From G965215145 sp965215145 (lineage in GTDB: Bacteria; Bacteroidota; Rhodothermia; Rhodothermales; JANQRZ01): a stretch of DNA of 64,000 bases. The position numbers were made by a program, and so were the translations under genes. The notes beneath the pieces were generated by a model that searched no databases, was not told the origin of the DNA, and worked only from the letters and a program-made list of their open reading frames with translations. Shown in pieces: positions 7,272 through 17,860 of this stretch. Location of the stretch: positions 248,001 to 312,000 of the forward strand of contig OZ244038.1 of the NCBI GenBank assembly GCA_965215145.1, read 5' to 3'. Within the stretch, counting starts at the first letter, position 1, and every line of letters begins with the position of its first letter.

Positions 7272-9530
7272 ATGGTGCGTCTCCTCGCTCCCCTCGCTTG
7301 CCTTGCCCTCGCGCTGCCCGCCCTCGGCACGCCCGTCCTCCCCGACACCTCGACGACCTGGGCCCACCCCGACAGCACGACTCACACCTACGAGGTCATC
7401 CTCGTAGAGGACGGGGTCACCTGGGCCGACGCCCGTTTCGCCGCCCGCTCGGCCGGCGGTTACCTCGCCACCATCACCTCCGAGCAGGAGGGTGCCGTCG
7501 TGCTCGGCCTCATCGACGACGCCCGCTACTGGTACGCGCCGCCGTCGCCGGCGGGCGCCCTCGCGGGGCCGTGGATCGGCCTCGTCCGTGCGCCTGACTC
7601 GACGGGCACGCCGAACTGGAGCTGGGTGACGGACGAGGCCCTCGCCTTTCAGGACTGGCGGGCCGGGCAGCCCAGCGCCAACCTGAGGTACACGGCGGGC
7701 CACCTCGTCAAGAAGACGGACGGAAGCGTTCAGGGATGGAACGCGCTGGATCCTTACTTCCCCAACCTCGTGGCCTACGTCGTCGAGTACGACGAGCGCC
7801 CCCTGCCGGACCCCGAGGAGCGGACCGTCGGCCTCGTCCGCCGGGACTCGGCGGCCTCGGAGGGCTACACCCTGTTCTCCCCGCTGCTCGGCAAGACGAC
7901 CTACCTCATCGACAACGACGGCCGGGAGGTCCACCGTTGGGAGGCCGACTACCGGCCCGGTGTCTCGGCCTACATCCTCCCGGAGGGCTGGCTCCTCCGC
8001 ACGGCCTCGCTGCGCGGCATCGCCCAGACGCGGTTTGCGGACGCCGGCGGCCTCGGCGGGCGCATCGAGGCGCTGGAGTGGGACGGCCGGGTGATCTGGA
8101 GCTACGAGCTCGCCAACGACGACCGCCACCTCCACCACGACATCGAGCCGCTCTACGTCGAGAAGCGCGTGCTCGCGCTCGCCTGGGAGTACCACTCGCC
8201 GGAGGAGGCCCGCGCCGCCGGGCGCGACACGACGCGGATCCCCGAGGGCGGCGTCTGGAGCGAGGTCATCATGGAGCTGAAGCCGCGCCCGCAGAGCGGC
8301 GCCAGCGTCGTGTGGGAGTGGCGCGTCTGGGACCACCTCGTCCAGGACTTCGACTCGACCAAGGCCAACTACGCCCCCTCCGTCGCCGACGAGCCGGGCC
8401 GGATCGACATCAACTACGGGAACGAGGGCGAGGACTGGCTCCACATCAACGCCATCGCCTACGACCCCGTCCACGACCAGGTCGCGTTCAGCGTGCAGAG
8501 CTTCAGCGAGGTCTGGGTCGTGGACCACTCGACCACGACGGCCGAGGCGGCGGACACGACGGGGGGCCAGTACGGCAAGGGCGGCGACCTCCTCTACCGC
8601 TGGGGGAACCCGGCCGCCTACAAGCGCGGCGGCCTTGAGGCTCAGACGCTGTTCCGCCAGCACGACCCGCAGTTCATCCCCACGGGGCGGCCGGGCGCCG
8701 GCAACCTCCTCATCTTCAACAACGGCCCCGGCCGGATCGGCGACGACTACGCCTCGGTGGACGAGGTCGTGCTACCGCGCCTCGCCGACGGCTCCTTCCC
8801 CGACCCGGAGCCGGGCGAGCCATGGGGGCCGGAGGCGCCGGTGTGGACCTACACGCTGCCCGAGCCGACCGACACCTACGCCTCCTACATCTCCGGCGTA
8901 CAGCGCCTCCTCAACGGCAACACCCTCTACTGCGACGGCCCGAACGGCGCCTTCGGCGAGGTCGACTCCAGCGGCGTCGAGGTGTGGCGTTACGTGACGC
9001 CGACGGCGCGGAACGGGCGGGTGCTCGGCACGCACGAGGCCATCCCCGTCCTCCCTAACGGCATCGGCACGCCGCTCCCGCCGGAGACCGACGTGCCCTC
9101 GCCCGGCTTCGAGAACCTCGTCTTCCGCGTCACGCGCTACGCCCCGGACTACGCGGGCTTCGCCGGCCGCCTCCTCCACGCGGAAGACCCGATCGAGGGC
9201 TACCCCCAGCCGCTGCCGGTCGCGCAACGCGTCGCCTCGCCGATGCCAGCCGCGGCCCGTGCGGTAACGGAGCGTGGGGGCCTCTCCGCTGCGCCGAACC
9301 CCACGCGCGGCCGGGCGACCCTCCGCTTCTCGCTCGGCGCCGACGGCCCGGTTCGGCTCACCGTCTACGACGCCCTCGGCCGCGAGGTCGCCCGCCTCGC
9401 CGACGGCCCGATGGTGGCAGGCACGCACGCGGCGACGTTCGAGGCGCAGCAGCTCCCAGCGGGCGTGTACCTCGTCCGGCTTCAGGCCGGCGACCGCGTC
9501 GAGACGCAGCGGCTCACGCTGATCCGCTAG
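7272..9530 (+). CDS. C-type lectin domain fused to arylsulfotransferase-family protein, T9SS substrate (copy 3)
   Basis: 752 aa. Hydrophobic signal at 1-19. Residues about 35-178 form a C-type-lectin-like domain absent from the other two copies: TYEVILVEDGVTWADARFAA, GGYLATITSEQE, WIGL, WSWVTDEAL and WNAL are the usual landmarks. The ASST-like body follows (about 185-650) with TTYLIDNDGREVHRWE, HLHHD, DLLYRWGNP, QHDPQFIP and IFNNG, then the T9SS sorting domain (APNPTRGRATLRF to RLTLIR). The lectin domain may bind glycans or protein on a surface and position the enzyme; that is inference. Its 3' end overlaps the convergent ATP-grasp gene by 17 bp. Confidence 0.82.
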   Translation: MVRLLAPLACLALALPALGTPVLPDTSTTWAHPDSTTHTYEVILVEDGVTWADARFAARSAGGYLATITSEQEGAVVLGLIDDARYWYAPPSPAGALAGPWIGLVRAPDSTGTPNWSWVTDEALAFQDWRAGQPSANLRYTAGHLVKKTDGSVQGWNALDPYFPNLVAYVVEYDERPLPDPEERTVGLVRRDSAASEGYTLFSPLLGKTTYLIDNDGREVHRWEADYRPGVSAYILPEGWLLRTASLRGIAQTRFADAGGLGGRIEALEWDGRVIWSYELANDDRHLHHDIEPLYVEKRVLALAWEYHSPEEARAAGRDTTRIPEGGVWSEVIMELKPRPQSGASVVWEWRVWDHLVQDFDSTKANYAPSVADEPGRIDINYGNEGEDWLHINAIAYDPVHDQVAFSVQSFSEVWVVDHSTTTAEAADTTGGQYGKGGDLLYRWGNPAAYKRGGLEAQTLFRQHDPQFIPTGRPGAGNLLIFNNGPGRIGDDYASVDEVVLPRLADGSFPDPEPGEPWGPEAPVWTYTLPEPTDTYASYISGVQRLLNGNTLYCDGPNGAFGEVDSSGVEVWRYVTPTARNGRVLGTHEAIPVLPNGIGTPLPPETDVPSPGFENLVFRVTRYAPDYAGFAGRLLHAEDPIEGYPQPLPVAQRVASPMPAAARAVTERGGLSAAPNPTRGRATLRFSLGADGPVRLTVYDALGREVARLADGPMVAGTHAATFEAQQLPAGVYLVRLQAGDRVETQRLTLIR

Positions 9531-10410
9531 CTCCGCCGTCCCCCGCCCGCATCCGCCGGTCGAGCACCTCGGCGAAGCGGGCGGGGGAGGTGGCGTCGTA
9601 GCTGAAGTAGAGCGACGGCTCGATCAGCTCCAGCTCGATCACCGCAAAGTTGCCGTCGGGCATCCGCACGAGGTCAGCGCGGGCGTAGAGGGGCTCGGGC
9701 TCGACCGCTGCGGCGGCGGCGTCGGCCCGCTCGCGCAGCGCCGGCTCGGGCTCGACGGCGCGGATCCGCCCGCCGTGCTCCTCCTGCACCCGGAAGTCCG
9801 CCGGCTTCGGCGTCTTGAGGATGGCGTGGCTGTAAGCGCCGCCGAAGTAGAACAGCGAGAACTCCCCCTCCGCGACCACGCTCCGCACGAACGGCTGCGC
9901 CATGAAGCGCCGGCCCCCGAACGCCGTCTCGGCCGCCGCAACCGCTTCTGGCTCCCCGCCGCGCCGCAGCCAGAAGGTGTCATCCGCGTTCGCCCCGACG
10001 ATGGGCTTGATGACGACCTCGTCGGCGCCCACGCGGTCGAACAGGCAAGCCGCGTCTCCCTCGCTCAGCCCGTCCCCCCAGACGGTCGGGACGATGGGGA
10101 TGCCGCGGGCGTCGAGGTCGCGGAGGTAGGTCTTGTCGAGGTTCCAGCGGACGACCGGGAGCGCGTTCTCCAGCCGCGCCGCCGAGCGGTCGATGGCCTC
10201 CAGGACAGTGAGGAAGGCGTCGGGGTCGTGGTGGTAGTCCCACGGTGAGCGGATGACCACGACCTCGTAGCGGTCCCAATCCACGCCCTCTCGCCGCCAC
10301 GGGACCTCCTCGACGTGCCAGCCCAGCCGGCGGAGTGGCTCGTGCGCGAGGCGGTCGTAGATGACGAACCCCTCGCGACGGCCCATCGTGAGGAAGGCGC
10401 AGCGCCGCAC
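9514..10410 (-). CDS. ATP-grasp family protein (glutathione-synthetase/RimK-like)
   Basis: 298 aa with a GTG start at 10410. The N-terminus CAFLTMGRREGFVIYDRL and the segment VVIRSPWDYHHD are typical of a Bacteroidota ATP-grasp family annotated as glutathione-synthetase-like. VVIKPIVGANADDTF is the nucleotide-binding lysine region, and ADLVRMPDG followed by VIELELIEPSLYF carries the metal-binding acidic residues. ATP-grasp enzymes join a carboxylate to an amine or thiol with ATP; the substrate here is unknown. The GTG start removes a 26-bp overlap with the LysM gene and has a purine-rich GGTGGAG 10-16 nt upstream. Last gene of a minus-strand cluster with LysM-BON, trxB and trxA, hinting at redox or thiol metabolism. 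Confidence 0.75.
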   Translation of the reverse strand: MRRCAFLTMGRREGFVIYDRLAHEPLRRLGWHVEEVPWRREGVDWDRYEVVVIRSPWDYHHDPDAFLTVLEAIDRSAARLENALPVVRWNLDKTYLRDLDARGIPIVPTVWGDGLSEGDAACLFDRVGADEVVIKPIVGANADDTFWLRRGGEPEAVAAAETAFGGRRFMAQPFVRSVVAEGEFSLFYFGGAYSHAILKTPKPADFRVQEEHGGRIRAVEPEPALRERADAAAAAVEPEPLYARADLVRMPDGNFAVIELELIEPSLYFSYDATSPARFAEVLDRRMRAGDGGASGSA

Positions 10411-10414
10411 CGGG

Positions 10415-10927
10415 CTACTCCACCCGCAGCCGCTGCCCAACGCGGATGTTCGAGCCGCGGATGCCGTTGAGCCGCCGGAGCTCGCGGACCGTCGTGCCGT
10501 AGCGCCGGGCGATGGCGCCGAGCGTGTCGCCGCTGCGGACGGTGTGGTACGTCGGCTCGGGAGCGGGGGCCGGCTCCGTAGCCTCCGGCTCCGGCGTCGC
10601 CGCGTCGCTCGTCACCGGTGGGAGGTCCGCTCCGGCAGCCGCCGCCTCGCGCTCGACCCGCACCTCGTTCACGATCGAGCCCACGCCGGGGACGGCCTCG
10701 GCGACCTCCTCCGCGCGCGCCTTCTGCGCTGCCGTCTCGACCCGCCCCGTCAGGAGCAGCACCCTGGCCTGCATCCGCGCGTCGAACGGGAACGGCGCGA
10801 GCACCTCGTCGTCAGCCAGGGCGAGGCGGACCTGTGCGGCTGTCCGTGCGCCGTCGAGCTTCTCAGCCAGCGACTGCGCCGCGGCGGCCGGGGCGAGCAG
10901 GAGGAGGGCGAGAACCAGGGGCCGCAT
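10415..10927 (-). CDS. Secreted BON-LysM domain protein
   Basis: 170 aa. Signal peptide 1-18 (ends AAAAQ). Residues about 20-95 look like a BON module: a repeat of short helices and strands with ARMQARVLLLTGRVETAAQKARAEEVAEAVPGV, ending in IVNEVRVE. An acidic proline linker follows, then a LysM domain at 127-170 (YHTVRSGDTLGAIARRYGTTVRELRRLNGI, then VGQRLRVE). Combined BON-LysM proteins are usually periplasmic, binding peptidoglycan through LysM and membranes through BON. It lies between trxB (2 bp gap) and the ATP-grasp gene (4 bp gap), so it is almost certainly in the same transcript. Confidence 0.8.
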   Translation of the reverse strand: MRPLVLALLLLAPAAAAQSLAEKLDGARTAAQVRLALADDEVLAPFPFDARMQARVLLLTGRVETAAQKARAEEVAEAVPGVGSIVNEVRVEREAAAAGADLPPVTSDAATPEPEATEPAPAPEPTYHTVRSGDTLGAIARRYGTTVRELRRLNGIRGSNIRVGQRLRVE

Positions 10928-10929
10928 CG

Positions 10930-11994
10930 TCAGCTCTGGACCGGCTCGTGGGTCTCGCTGTCCTCGGCCGGGGCGACGTGGTACTCCGTCCGCGTCCGCA
11001 CGCCGCCGATCTCCCCGCGCTCGGCGAGCCAGCGCTCGGCGTCGATGGCGGCCATGCAGCCGGTGCCGGCGGCGGTGACGGCCTGCCGGTAGACGTGGTC
11101 CTGCGCGTCGCCGCAGACGAACACGCCGGGGACGTCGGTGTGGGTGGAGTCCGCGTGGGTGAGGACGTAGCCGGCCTCGTCCATGTCGAGCCAGCCGCGG
11201 AAGAGGTCCGTGTTCGGCTTGTGGCCGATGGCGACGAAGAACCCCGCCACGTCGAGCCGCCGCGCCTCGCCCGCCTCCACGTCCTCCAGCATCAGCCCCT
11301 CCACCTTGTGCTCGCCGAGCACGTCGGTGACGACGGTGTTCCAGACGAACTCGATGGTGTCGTTGGCGAAGGCGCGCTCCTGCATGATCTGTGAGGCGCG
11401 GAGCTCACCGCGGCGGTGAATCACATACACCCTCCGCGCGAAGCGGGTGAGGAAGAGCGCCTCCTCCATCGCCGTGTCGCCGCCGCCGACGATGGCGAGG
11501 TCCTCGCCGCGGAAGAACGCGCCGTCGCAGGTGGCGCAGGCGGAGACGCCGCGGCCGAGCAGCCGCTTCTCGTTCGCCAAACCGAGGTACTTCGCGCTCG
11601 CTCCCGTGGCGACGACGACGGCGTCGGCCAGGAGCGGCGTCTGCTCGTCGAGGATCAGCCGGTGCGGGTTCCCCGAGAGGTCCACCGCCGTCACCATCCC
11701 AGAGCGCAGTTCAGCGCCGAAGCGGGCCGCCTGCTTTTCGAGATCCTGCATCATCTCCGGCCCCATCACGCCGTCGGGGTAGCCGGGGAAGTTCTCCACG
11801 TCGGTCGTCGTGGTGAGCTGGCCGCCGGGCTCGAGGCCCTGGATCACGAGCGGGTCGAGGTTGGCGCGGGCGGCGTAGAGCGCGGCCGTGAGCCCCGCCG
11901 GCCCCGTCCCGATCACGACGATCTGCCGGTGCTCGGCGCCGTCGAAGTCGAGGCCGTCGAAAGCGGAGAGGTCAGGGGGGGTACTGGCGTTCAT
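10930..11994 (-). CDS. trxB: Thioredoxin reductase
   Basis: 354 aa, slightly longer than the usual 310-330 because of a roughly 20-residue N-terminal extension. FAD-binding GTGPAG at 29-34, the redox-active Cys pair SACATCDG (C153, C156), NADPH-binding GGGDTAMEEA at 170-179 and the C-terminal FAD segment GVFVCGDAQD are all present. It uses NADPH to reduce thioredoxin in the cytoplasm; trxA lies just upstream in the same direction. A 28-bp palindrome sits between trxA and trxB. Confidence 0.95.
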   Translation of the reverse strand: MNASTPPDLSAFDGLDFDGAEHRQIVVIGTGPAGLTAALYAARANLDPLVIQGLEPGGQLTTTTDVENFPGYPDGVMGPEMMQDLEKQAARFGAELRSGMVTAVDLSGNPHRLILDEQTPLLADAVVVATGASAKYLGLANEKRLLGRGVSACATCDGAFFRGEDLAIVGGGDTAMEEALFLTRFARRVYVIHRRGELRASQIMQERAFANDTIEFVWNTVVTDVLGEHKVEGLMLEDVEAGEARRLDVAGFFVAIGHKPNTDLFRGWLDMDEAGYVLTHADSTHTDVPGVFVCGDAQDHVYRQAVTAAGTGCMAAIDAERWLAERGEIGGVRTRTEYHVAPAEDSETHEPVQS

Positions 11995-12017
11995 GCGGTC
12001 GGGGTCTTATGACGCAC

Positions 12018-12045
12018 GTAGGGGCACGGCGCGCCGTGCCCCTAC
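12018..12045. repeat. REP-like 28-bp palindrome, copy a
   Basis: A perfect palindrome built from GTAGGGGCACGGCG and its reverse complement, between trxA and trxB. It is one of six related copies in the window (others at 14824, 28018, 45380, 46269 and 63688), all in intergenic DNA near gene 3' ends. Confidence 0.85.
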
Positions 12046-12065
12046 CATCATTTGAGCGTGCAGGC

Positions 12066-12410
12066 TCAGGCGGTCTGCCCGGCGAGCGCGTCGAGCTTCT
12101 CGGCCAGCGCCCGCTCGGGGAGCACGCCGACGGCCTGGTCCACGACGCGGCCGTCCTTGAAGAACATGATCGTCGGGATCGAGCGGATGCCGAACTGCAT
12201 CGCCACCTGTGGATTGGCGTCCACGTCGAGCTTCGCGACCTTCGCCTTCCCCTCGTAGTCGGCGGCGAGCTTCTCGATGGTCGGCGCGATCACGCGGCAG
12301 GGGCCGCACCACGACGCCCAGAAGTCCACGAGCACGGGGCGGTCGCTGCTCAGCACCTCGTCCTGGAAGTTGGCGTCGGTGAGGGTGACGTACTTGGCAT
12401 TGTCGGCCAT
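12066..12410 (-). CDS. trxA: Thioredoxin
   Basis: 114 aa. Classic thioredoxin fold: FWASWCGPCR with the active-site Cys pair at 35 and 38, the LDVDANPQVA strand, and the cis-proline in SIPT (P79) followed by MFFKDGR. It is a cytoplasmic disulfide reductase recycled by the neighbouring thioredoxin reductase. The ATG at 12410 was chosen because the family starts just before the first strand; the frame is open to 12461. AGAGG lies about 12 nt upstream, a possible match to the altered anti-Shine-Dalgarno (CCUCU) of the 16S rRNA here. Confidence 0.95.
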   Translation of the reverse strand: MADNAKYVTLTDANFQDEVLSSDRPVLVDFWASWCGPCRVIAPTIEKLAADYEGKAKVAKLDVDANPQVAMQFGIRSIPTIMFFKDGRVVDQAVGVLPERALAEKLDALAGQTA

Positions 12411-12500
12411 GATAGGATCCCTCTGCGGGAGCTGGATGGGGGTGGAGGAGGTGGGGTTCAACGGGAGGCCCGGCGGTCGGTTTCTCCTTTCATCGTATTT

Positions 12501-14807
<2,307 letters not shown>

Positions 14808-14823
14808 AAAGGGCAGAAAATGA

Positions 14824-14853
14824 CGTAGGGGCGCAGCGCGCTGCGCCCCTACG
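14824..14853. repeat. REP-like palindrome, copy b
   Basis: A 30-bp perfect palindrome with half-site CGTAGGGGCGCAGCG, in the spacer between purL and the upstream cupredoxin gene. Confidence 0.85.
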
Positions 14854-14905
14854 GGGTCGGCGGGAGCCGGAAAGCTACGGAGCCGCCGGAGCCTGGTCGG
14901 GTGAA

Positions 14906-15625
14906 CTATCGCACCAGCGTCACGCGGGCCTCGACGGTCTCTCCGGCGGCGGTGGCGCGGACGGCGTAGACGCCCGCGGCGAGCGCGGCGCCGCCGAACG
15001 TCACCATCCGGCTCCCGGCCGGGAGCGCGCCGTCGAGCAGCGTCGCCACCCGGCGGCCGGCGGCGTCGAACACCGCGACGGTCACGTCGGCGGCCTCGGG
15101 TAGCGTGAGTTGCAGCGCGGTCCCGTCCCGGAACGGGTTGGCCCCGGCGACGGCCAGCGCGAATGCCTCGCGCTCCGCGTCATCCTCGGTCGAGGAGGAG
15201 CCGGTGATGTTCAGCCTCCAGCCCATGAACTGGTGGAACTGGCACTGGTACCACAGCTCGTCCGGCGCGTCGTCCGGGACGGTGAACGTGAGCGTCTCGG
15301 TGCCCGTGGCGAAGTTGCCCGTCACGCCCTCGCTGTAGACGCCCTCGCCGCCGCCCACATCGCTGGTCGAGATGTAGAACGGGTGGTTCGATGGCACGTC
15401 GTCCATCACGAAGGTGTACGTCTCCCCACGCGTCAGCGTGAGCTCGTTGGCCTCGACGTTGTCGATCCAGTAGGCCTCGTCGCGGCCCATATCGGCGTAG
15501 GGGTGGTCGTCGGTCTTGTCCTGGACGGTGACGGAGAACGAGGTCTGCGCCAGCGCGGTGGGCGCGGCGAGCAGCACCGCCAGCAGCGCAGCGAGCCCGG
15601 TTCGGAGGAGGTAGCGGTAGGGCAT
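14906..15625 (-). CDS. Secreted cupredoxin-like protein with T9SS sorting domain
   Basis: 239 aa. Signal peptide 1-27 (ALAQ). Residues 28-140 form a cupredoxin-like beta domain with a full set of candidate type 1 copper ligands: His81 in NHPFYIS and C128-x2-H131-x2-M134 in WYQCQFHQFMGW. The C-x2-H-x2-M spacing is the one found in short-loop blue copper proteins such as amicyanin. After a Ser/Asp-rich linker come about 80 residues of T9SS sorting domain (ANPFRDGTALQLTL to VTLVR). It may be a surface electron carrier or copper-binding protein; no partner oxidase is adjacent. A TACCTTGG promoter element lies upstream. Confidence 0.8.
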   Translation of the reverse strand: MPYRYLLRTGLAALLAVLLAAPTALAQTSFSVTVQDKTDDHPYADMGRDEAYWIDNVEANELTLTRGETYTFVMDDVPSNHPFYISTSDVGGGEGVYSEGVTGNFATGTETLTFTVPDDAPDELWYQCQFHQFMGWRLNITGSSSTEDDAEREAFALAVAGANPFRDGTALQLTLPEAADVTVAVFDAAGRRVATLLDGALPAGSRMVTFGGAALAAGVYAVRATAAGETVEARVTLVR

Positions 15626-15653
15626 GGGACAGGGAGTGGTTAGCGGGAGAGGC

Positions 15654-15661
15654 CCAAGGTA
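15654..15661 (-). promoter_or_regulatory. Candidate -7 promoter element TACCTTGG (minus strand)
   Basis: TAnnTTGG on the minus strand, 29 nt before the cupredoxin start codon. Confidence 0.4.
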
Positions 15662-15706
15662 AGTCCTTCCGCTTGAACGCGATGTCCCCAGTGGGACCCA
15701 CGCCGG

Positions 15707-16864
15707 TTAAGCCGCCTCGCGGGCGAGAGACGCCGGCACCGACACGAGCGCCGGCCGCTGAGCTGCCGCTTCGATCCCTTCAAGCACGATGGCTTCGGCG
15801 CGGTCCACCCACGCCCGGAAGCGCTCGGTCGGGGCGCGGTGGGTGGGGAGGTAGGCGAGGAAGTCGTCGAGCGCCTGCCCCGGACCCGATCCGGGGTCGA
15901 GCCGGGCGCCGAGGATGCCGGCTCCGGTGCGCTGGGCGTCGAGCGCGTTCGTCCGCTGTTCGAGGTGGCCGGGCGTCGGGAGCATGAAGACGGGCTTCCC
16001 CAACCACATCGCCTCGCTAACCGACTCGAACCCGGCCGTGCAGACGACGCCGCGCGCGCGGGCCATCATCTGGAGAAAGCGTTCGCCGTCGAGGGGGTGG
16101 AAGGCGAGGTTCGGGTGGGGCGCCCACGGCTCGCCATCCCAGAACACGCGGACCGGCACCTCCGGCCGCCGGGCGTGCCAGCGGACGAGGCCGTCGGCGA
16201 GGTGGCGGTGGAGGAGGTAGGCGAGGAGGAACCCGTCGTCCGAGGGCACGAGCCGAAAGAGGTTGTCGCGGAGGATGGGGGGCGTGACGCGGACGCCGCG
16301 CTTGGGGAGGTCGTCGGCCTCGTAGAACGAGAGCGCTAGCTTCCGCGCGGCGCCGGCCGCCGTGAGCGCGGTGTAGCCCCACGTCGCCGCCCGCGCCGCC
16401 CACTGCCCCGGCGCGAGCTGGTAATCGGGGTGGCCGAACATGTACTGGTGGCCGACGCAGACCACGGGCACCTCGGGCTTCGCCGTCCCGGCGAAGAGCC
16501 CCATCATCCCCTCGTAGAAGTTGACGACGATGTCGGGCCGCTTGGCCGTGAGCTGCTGGCCGATGTGGCGGAGGTGGTCGCGGTAGATCCAGCTCCGGCG
16601 GAGGGCGTGCAGCCCCGTCCGCCCGAGGCTGATCGCGCGGGTGCCGGGGTGGTAGGCGAAGTTGGGGCTGTCGATGAGGTGGACCGGCGCGCCGAGCCCC
16701 TCGGTGAAGAACGCCGGGGGCCGCCGCCCCTCGCTCCGCCCGACGAGCGCGCCGACGACGGTGTGCCCGTGCCGCGCGAGCATGTCGCGGACGGCGAGGG
16801 CCTGGGTCATGTGCCCCCGCCCCTCGCCCTGCACGGCGAAGAGGACGCGCAGCGAGCGGCTCAT
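15707..16864 (-). CDS. Glycosyltransferase family protein (MGT/GT28-like)
   Basis: 385 aa. The N-terminus VLFAVQGEGRGHMTQALAVRDMLARHGH is the glycine-rich, acceptor-side start of GT-B-fold glycosyltransferases. The C-terminal part GVVCTAGFESVSEAMWLGKPVFMLPTPGHLEQRTNA is the donor-sugar binding segment typical of GT1/GT28 enzymes. It probably makes a glycolipid or modifies a lipid-linked glycan at the inner face of the membrane. The start at 16864 overlaps the stop of the LpxH-like gene (ATGA), so the two are translationally coupled; this supports a role in envelope lipids. The frame is open another 459 nt upstream, but that part lies over the phosphatase gene and is not coding. Confidence 0.82.
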   Translation of the reverse strand: MSRSLRVLFAVQGEGRGHMTQALAVRDMLARHGHTVVGALVGRSEGRRPPAFFTEGLGAPVHLIDSPNFAYHPGTRAISLGRTGLHALRRSWIYRDHLRHIGQQLTAKRPDIVVNFYEGMMGLFAGTAKPEVPVVCVGHQYMFGHPDYQLAPGQWAARAATWGYTALTAAGAARKLALSFYEADDLPKRGVRVTPPILRDNLFRLVPSDDGFLLAYLLHRHLADGLVRWHARRPEVPVRVFWDGEPWAPHPNLAFHPLDGERFLQMMARARGVVCTAGFESVSEAMWLGKPVFMLPTPGHLEQRTNALDAQRTGAGILGARLDPGSGPGQALDDFLAYLPTHRAPTERFRAWVDRAEAIVLEGIEAAAQRPALVSVPASLAREAA

Positions 16865-17745
16865 GACGTTCCCGGTGAGAGGGTGGGAAGCCCGCGCGCC
16901 ATGCCGTCGCCAGAAGCCGTTGGGAGGTCGAACAGCGACGGCGCAACAGGCGGACCCTGCACCGCCACATCCGGCCAGCGGATAAGCTCCAGCCGGCCGT
17001 CGAACCCTTCCGCCAGCGCGGTACAGCTCTCGACCCAGTCGCCGCAGTTGGCGTAGAGGACGCCGCCGGCGCCGGTCCCGACGGTGCGCAGCTCGGCCTT
17101 GTGGATGTGGCCGCAGACGACGCCGTCGGCGCCGCGCTCGGCGGCCCGGCGGGCGACGGCCTCCTCGAAACCCGCGATGTACTGGACGGCCCGTTTCGTA
17201 TTCCCCTTGAGGAACGCCGCCAGCGACCAGTACGGCCGGCCGAGGGCGTGGCGGGCGCGGTTGAGCGGGCGGTTCAGCAGGAGGGCGCCCTCGTAGATCC
17301 GCGAGCCGAGCTCCGAGAGCCACGGCGCTAGCGCCACGGCCCCATCAAAGGCGTCGCCGTGGAGGACGAGGAGGCACCGGCCATCGGCCGTCGTGTGGAC
17401 GGCCTCGCGGCGCGTCTCGATCCCCCCGAACGAGAGCCCCGCGAACTGCCGCGCGAAGTCGTCGTGGTTGCCGGGGACGTAGACGACGCGAGTCCCCTTG
17501 CGCGCCTTGCGCAGGAGCTTCTGCACGACGGTGTTGTGGGCCTCCGGCCAGTGCCAGCCCTTCCGCCGCAGCGCCCACCCGTCCACGATGTCGCCGACGA
17601 GGTAGAGCGTCTCGCTCTCGGTGTGGCGGAGGAAGTCGAGGACCCGCTCGGCCTGGCAGCCGCGGGTGCCGAGGTGGAGGTCGGAGATCCAGAGCGTGCG
17701 CACGCGGTGTGCGCGGCGGGGGTGCTCCGAGGGCGGTGGGGGCAT
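16861..17745 (-). CDS. UDP-2,3-diacylglucosamine diphosphatase-like metallophosphoesterase
   Basis: 294 aa calcineurin-like phosphoesterase with all five metal motifs: SDLHLG (21-26), GDIVDGW (51-57), GNHDD (92-96), LHGDAFD (about 129) and GHIHKAE (212-218). The set, with the Trp-Asp-rich WALRRKGWHWPEAHNTVVQKLLRKARKG segment, is typical of the LpxH-like family, which removes UMP from UDP-2,3-diacylglucosamine in lipid A synthesis. Coupling by a 4-bp overlap to a glycosyltransferase fits an envelope lipid role. An exact LpxH assignment would need family comparison, so no symbol is given. Confidence 0.82.
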   Translation of the reverse strand: MPPPPSEHPRRAHRVRTLWISDLHLGTRGCQAERVLDFLRHTESETLYLVGDIVDGWALRRKGWHWPEAHNTVVQKLLRKARKGTRVVYVPGNHDDFARQFAGLSFGGIETRREAVHTTADGRCLLVLHGDAFDGAVALAPWLSELGSRIYEGALLLNRPLNRARHALGRPYWSLAAFLKGNTKRAVQYIAGFEEAVARRAAERGADGVVCGHIHKAELRTVGTGAGGVLYANCGDWVESCTALAEGFDGRLELIRWPDVAVQGPPVAPSLFDLPTASGDGMARGLPTLSPGTS

Positions 17746-17860
17746 CGGGGCGAGCTCGGACGGAACTGCATGAGGTCGAGCCTAAATACACAGCCGCCGT
17801 GACCGCTGCATTACGGGGATAAAACCCTACCGTTATCACCCTGCGCCGCGGCCCCGTCCT

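Noticed and set aside
16865..17323. N-terminal extension of the glycosyltransferase frame
   Set aside because: It overlaps the LpxH-like phosphatase gene in another frame and is Arg/Pro-rich. The ATG at 16864 gives the normal family start and an ATGA overlap.
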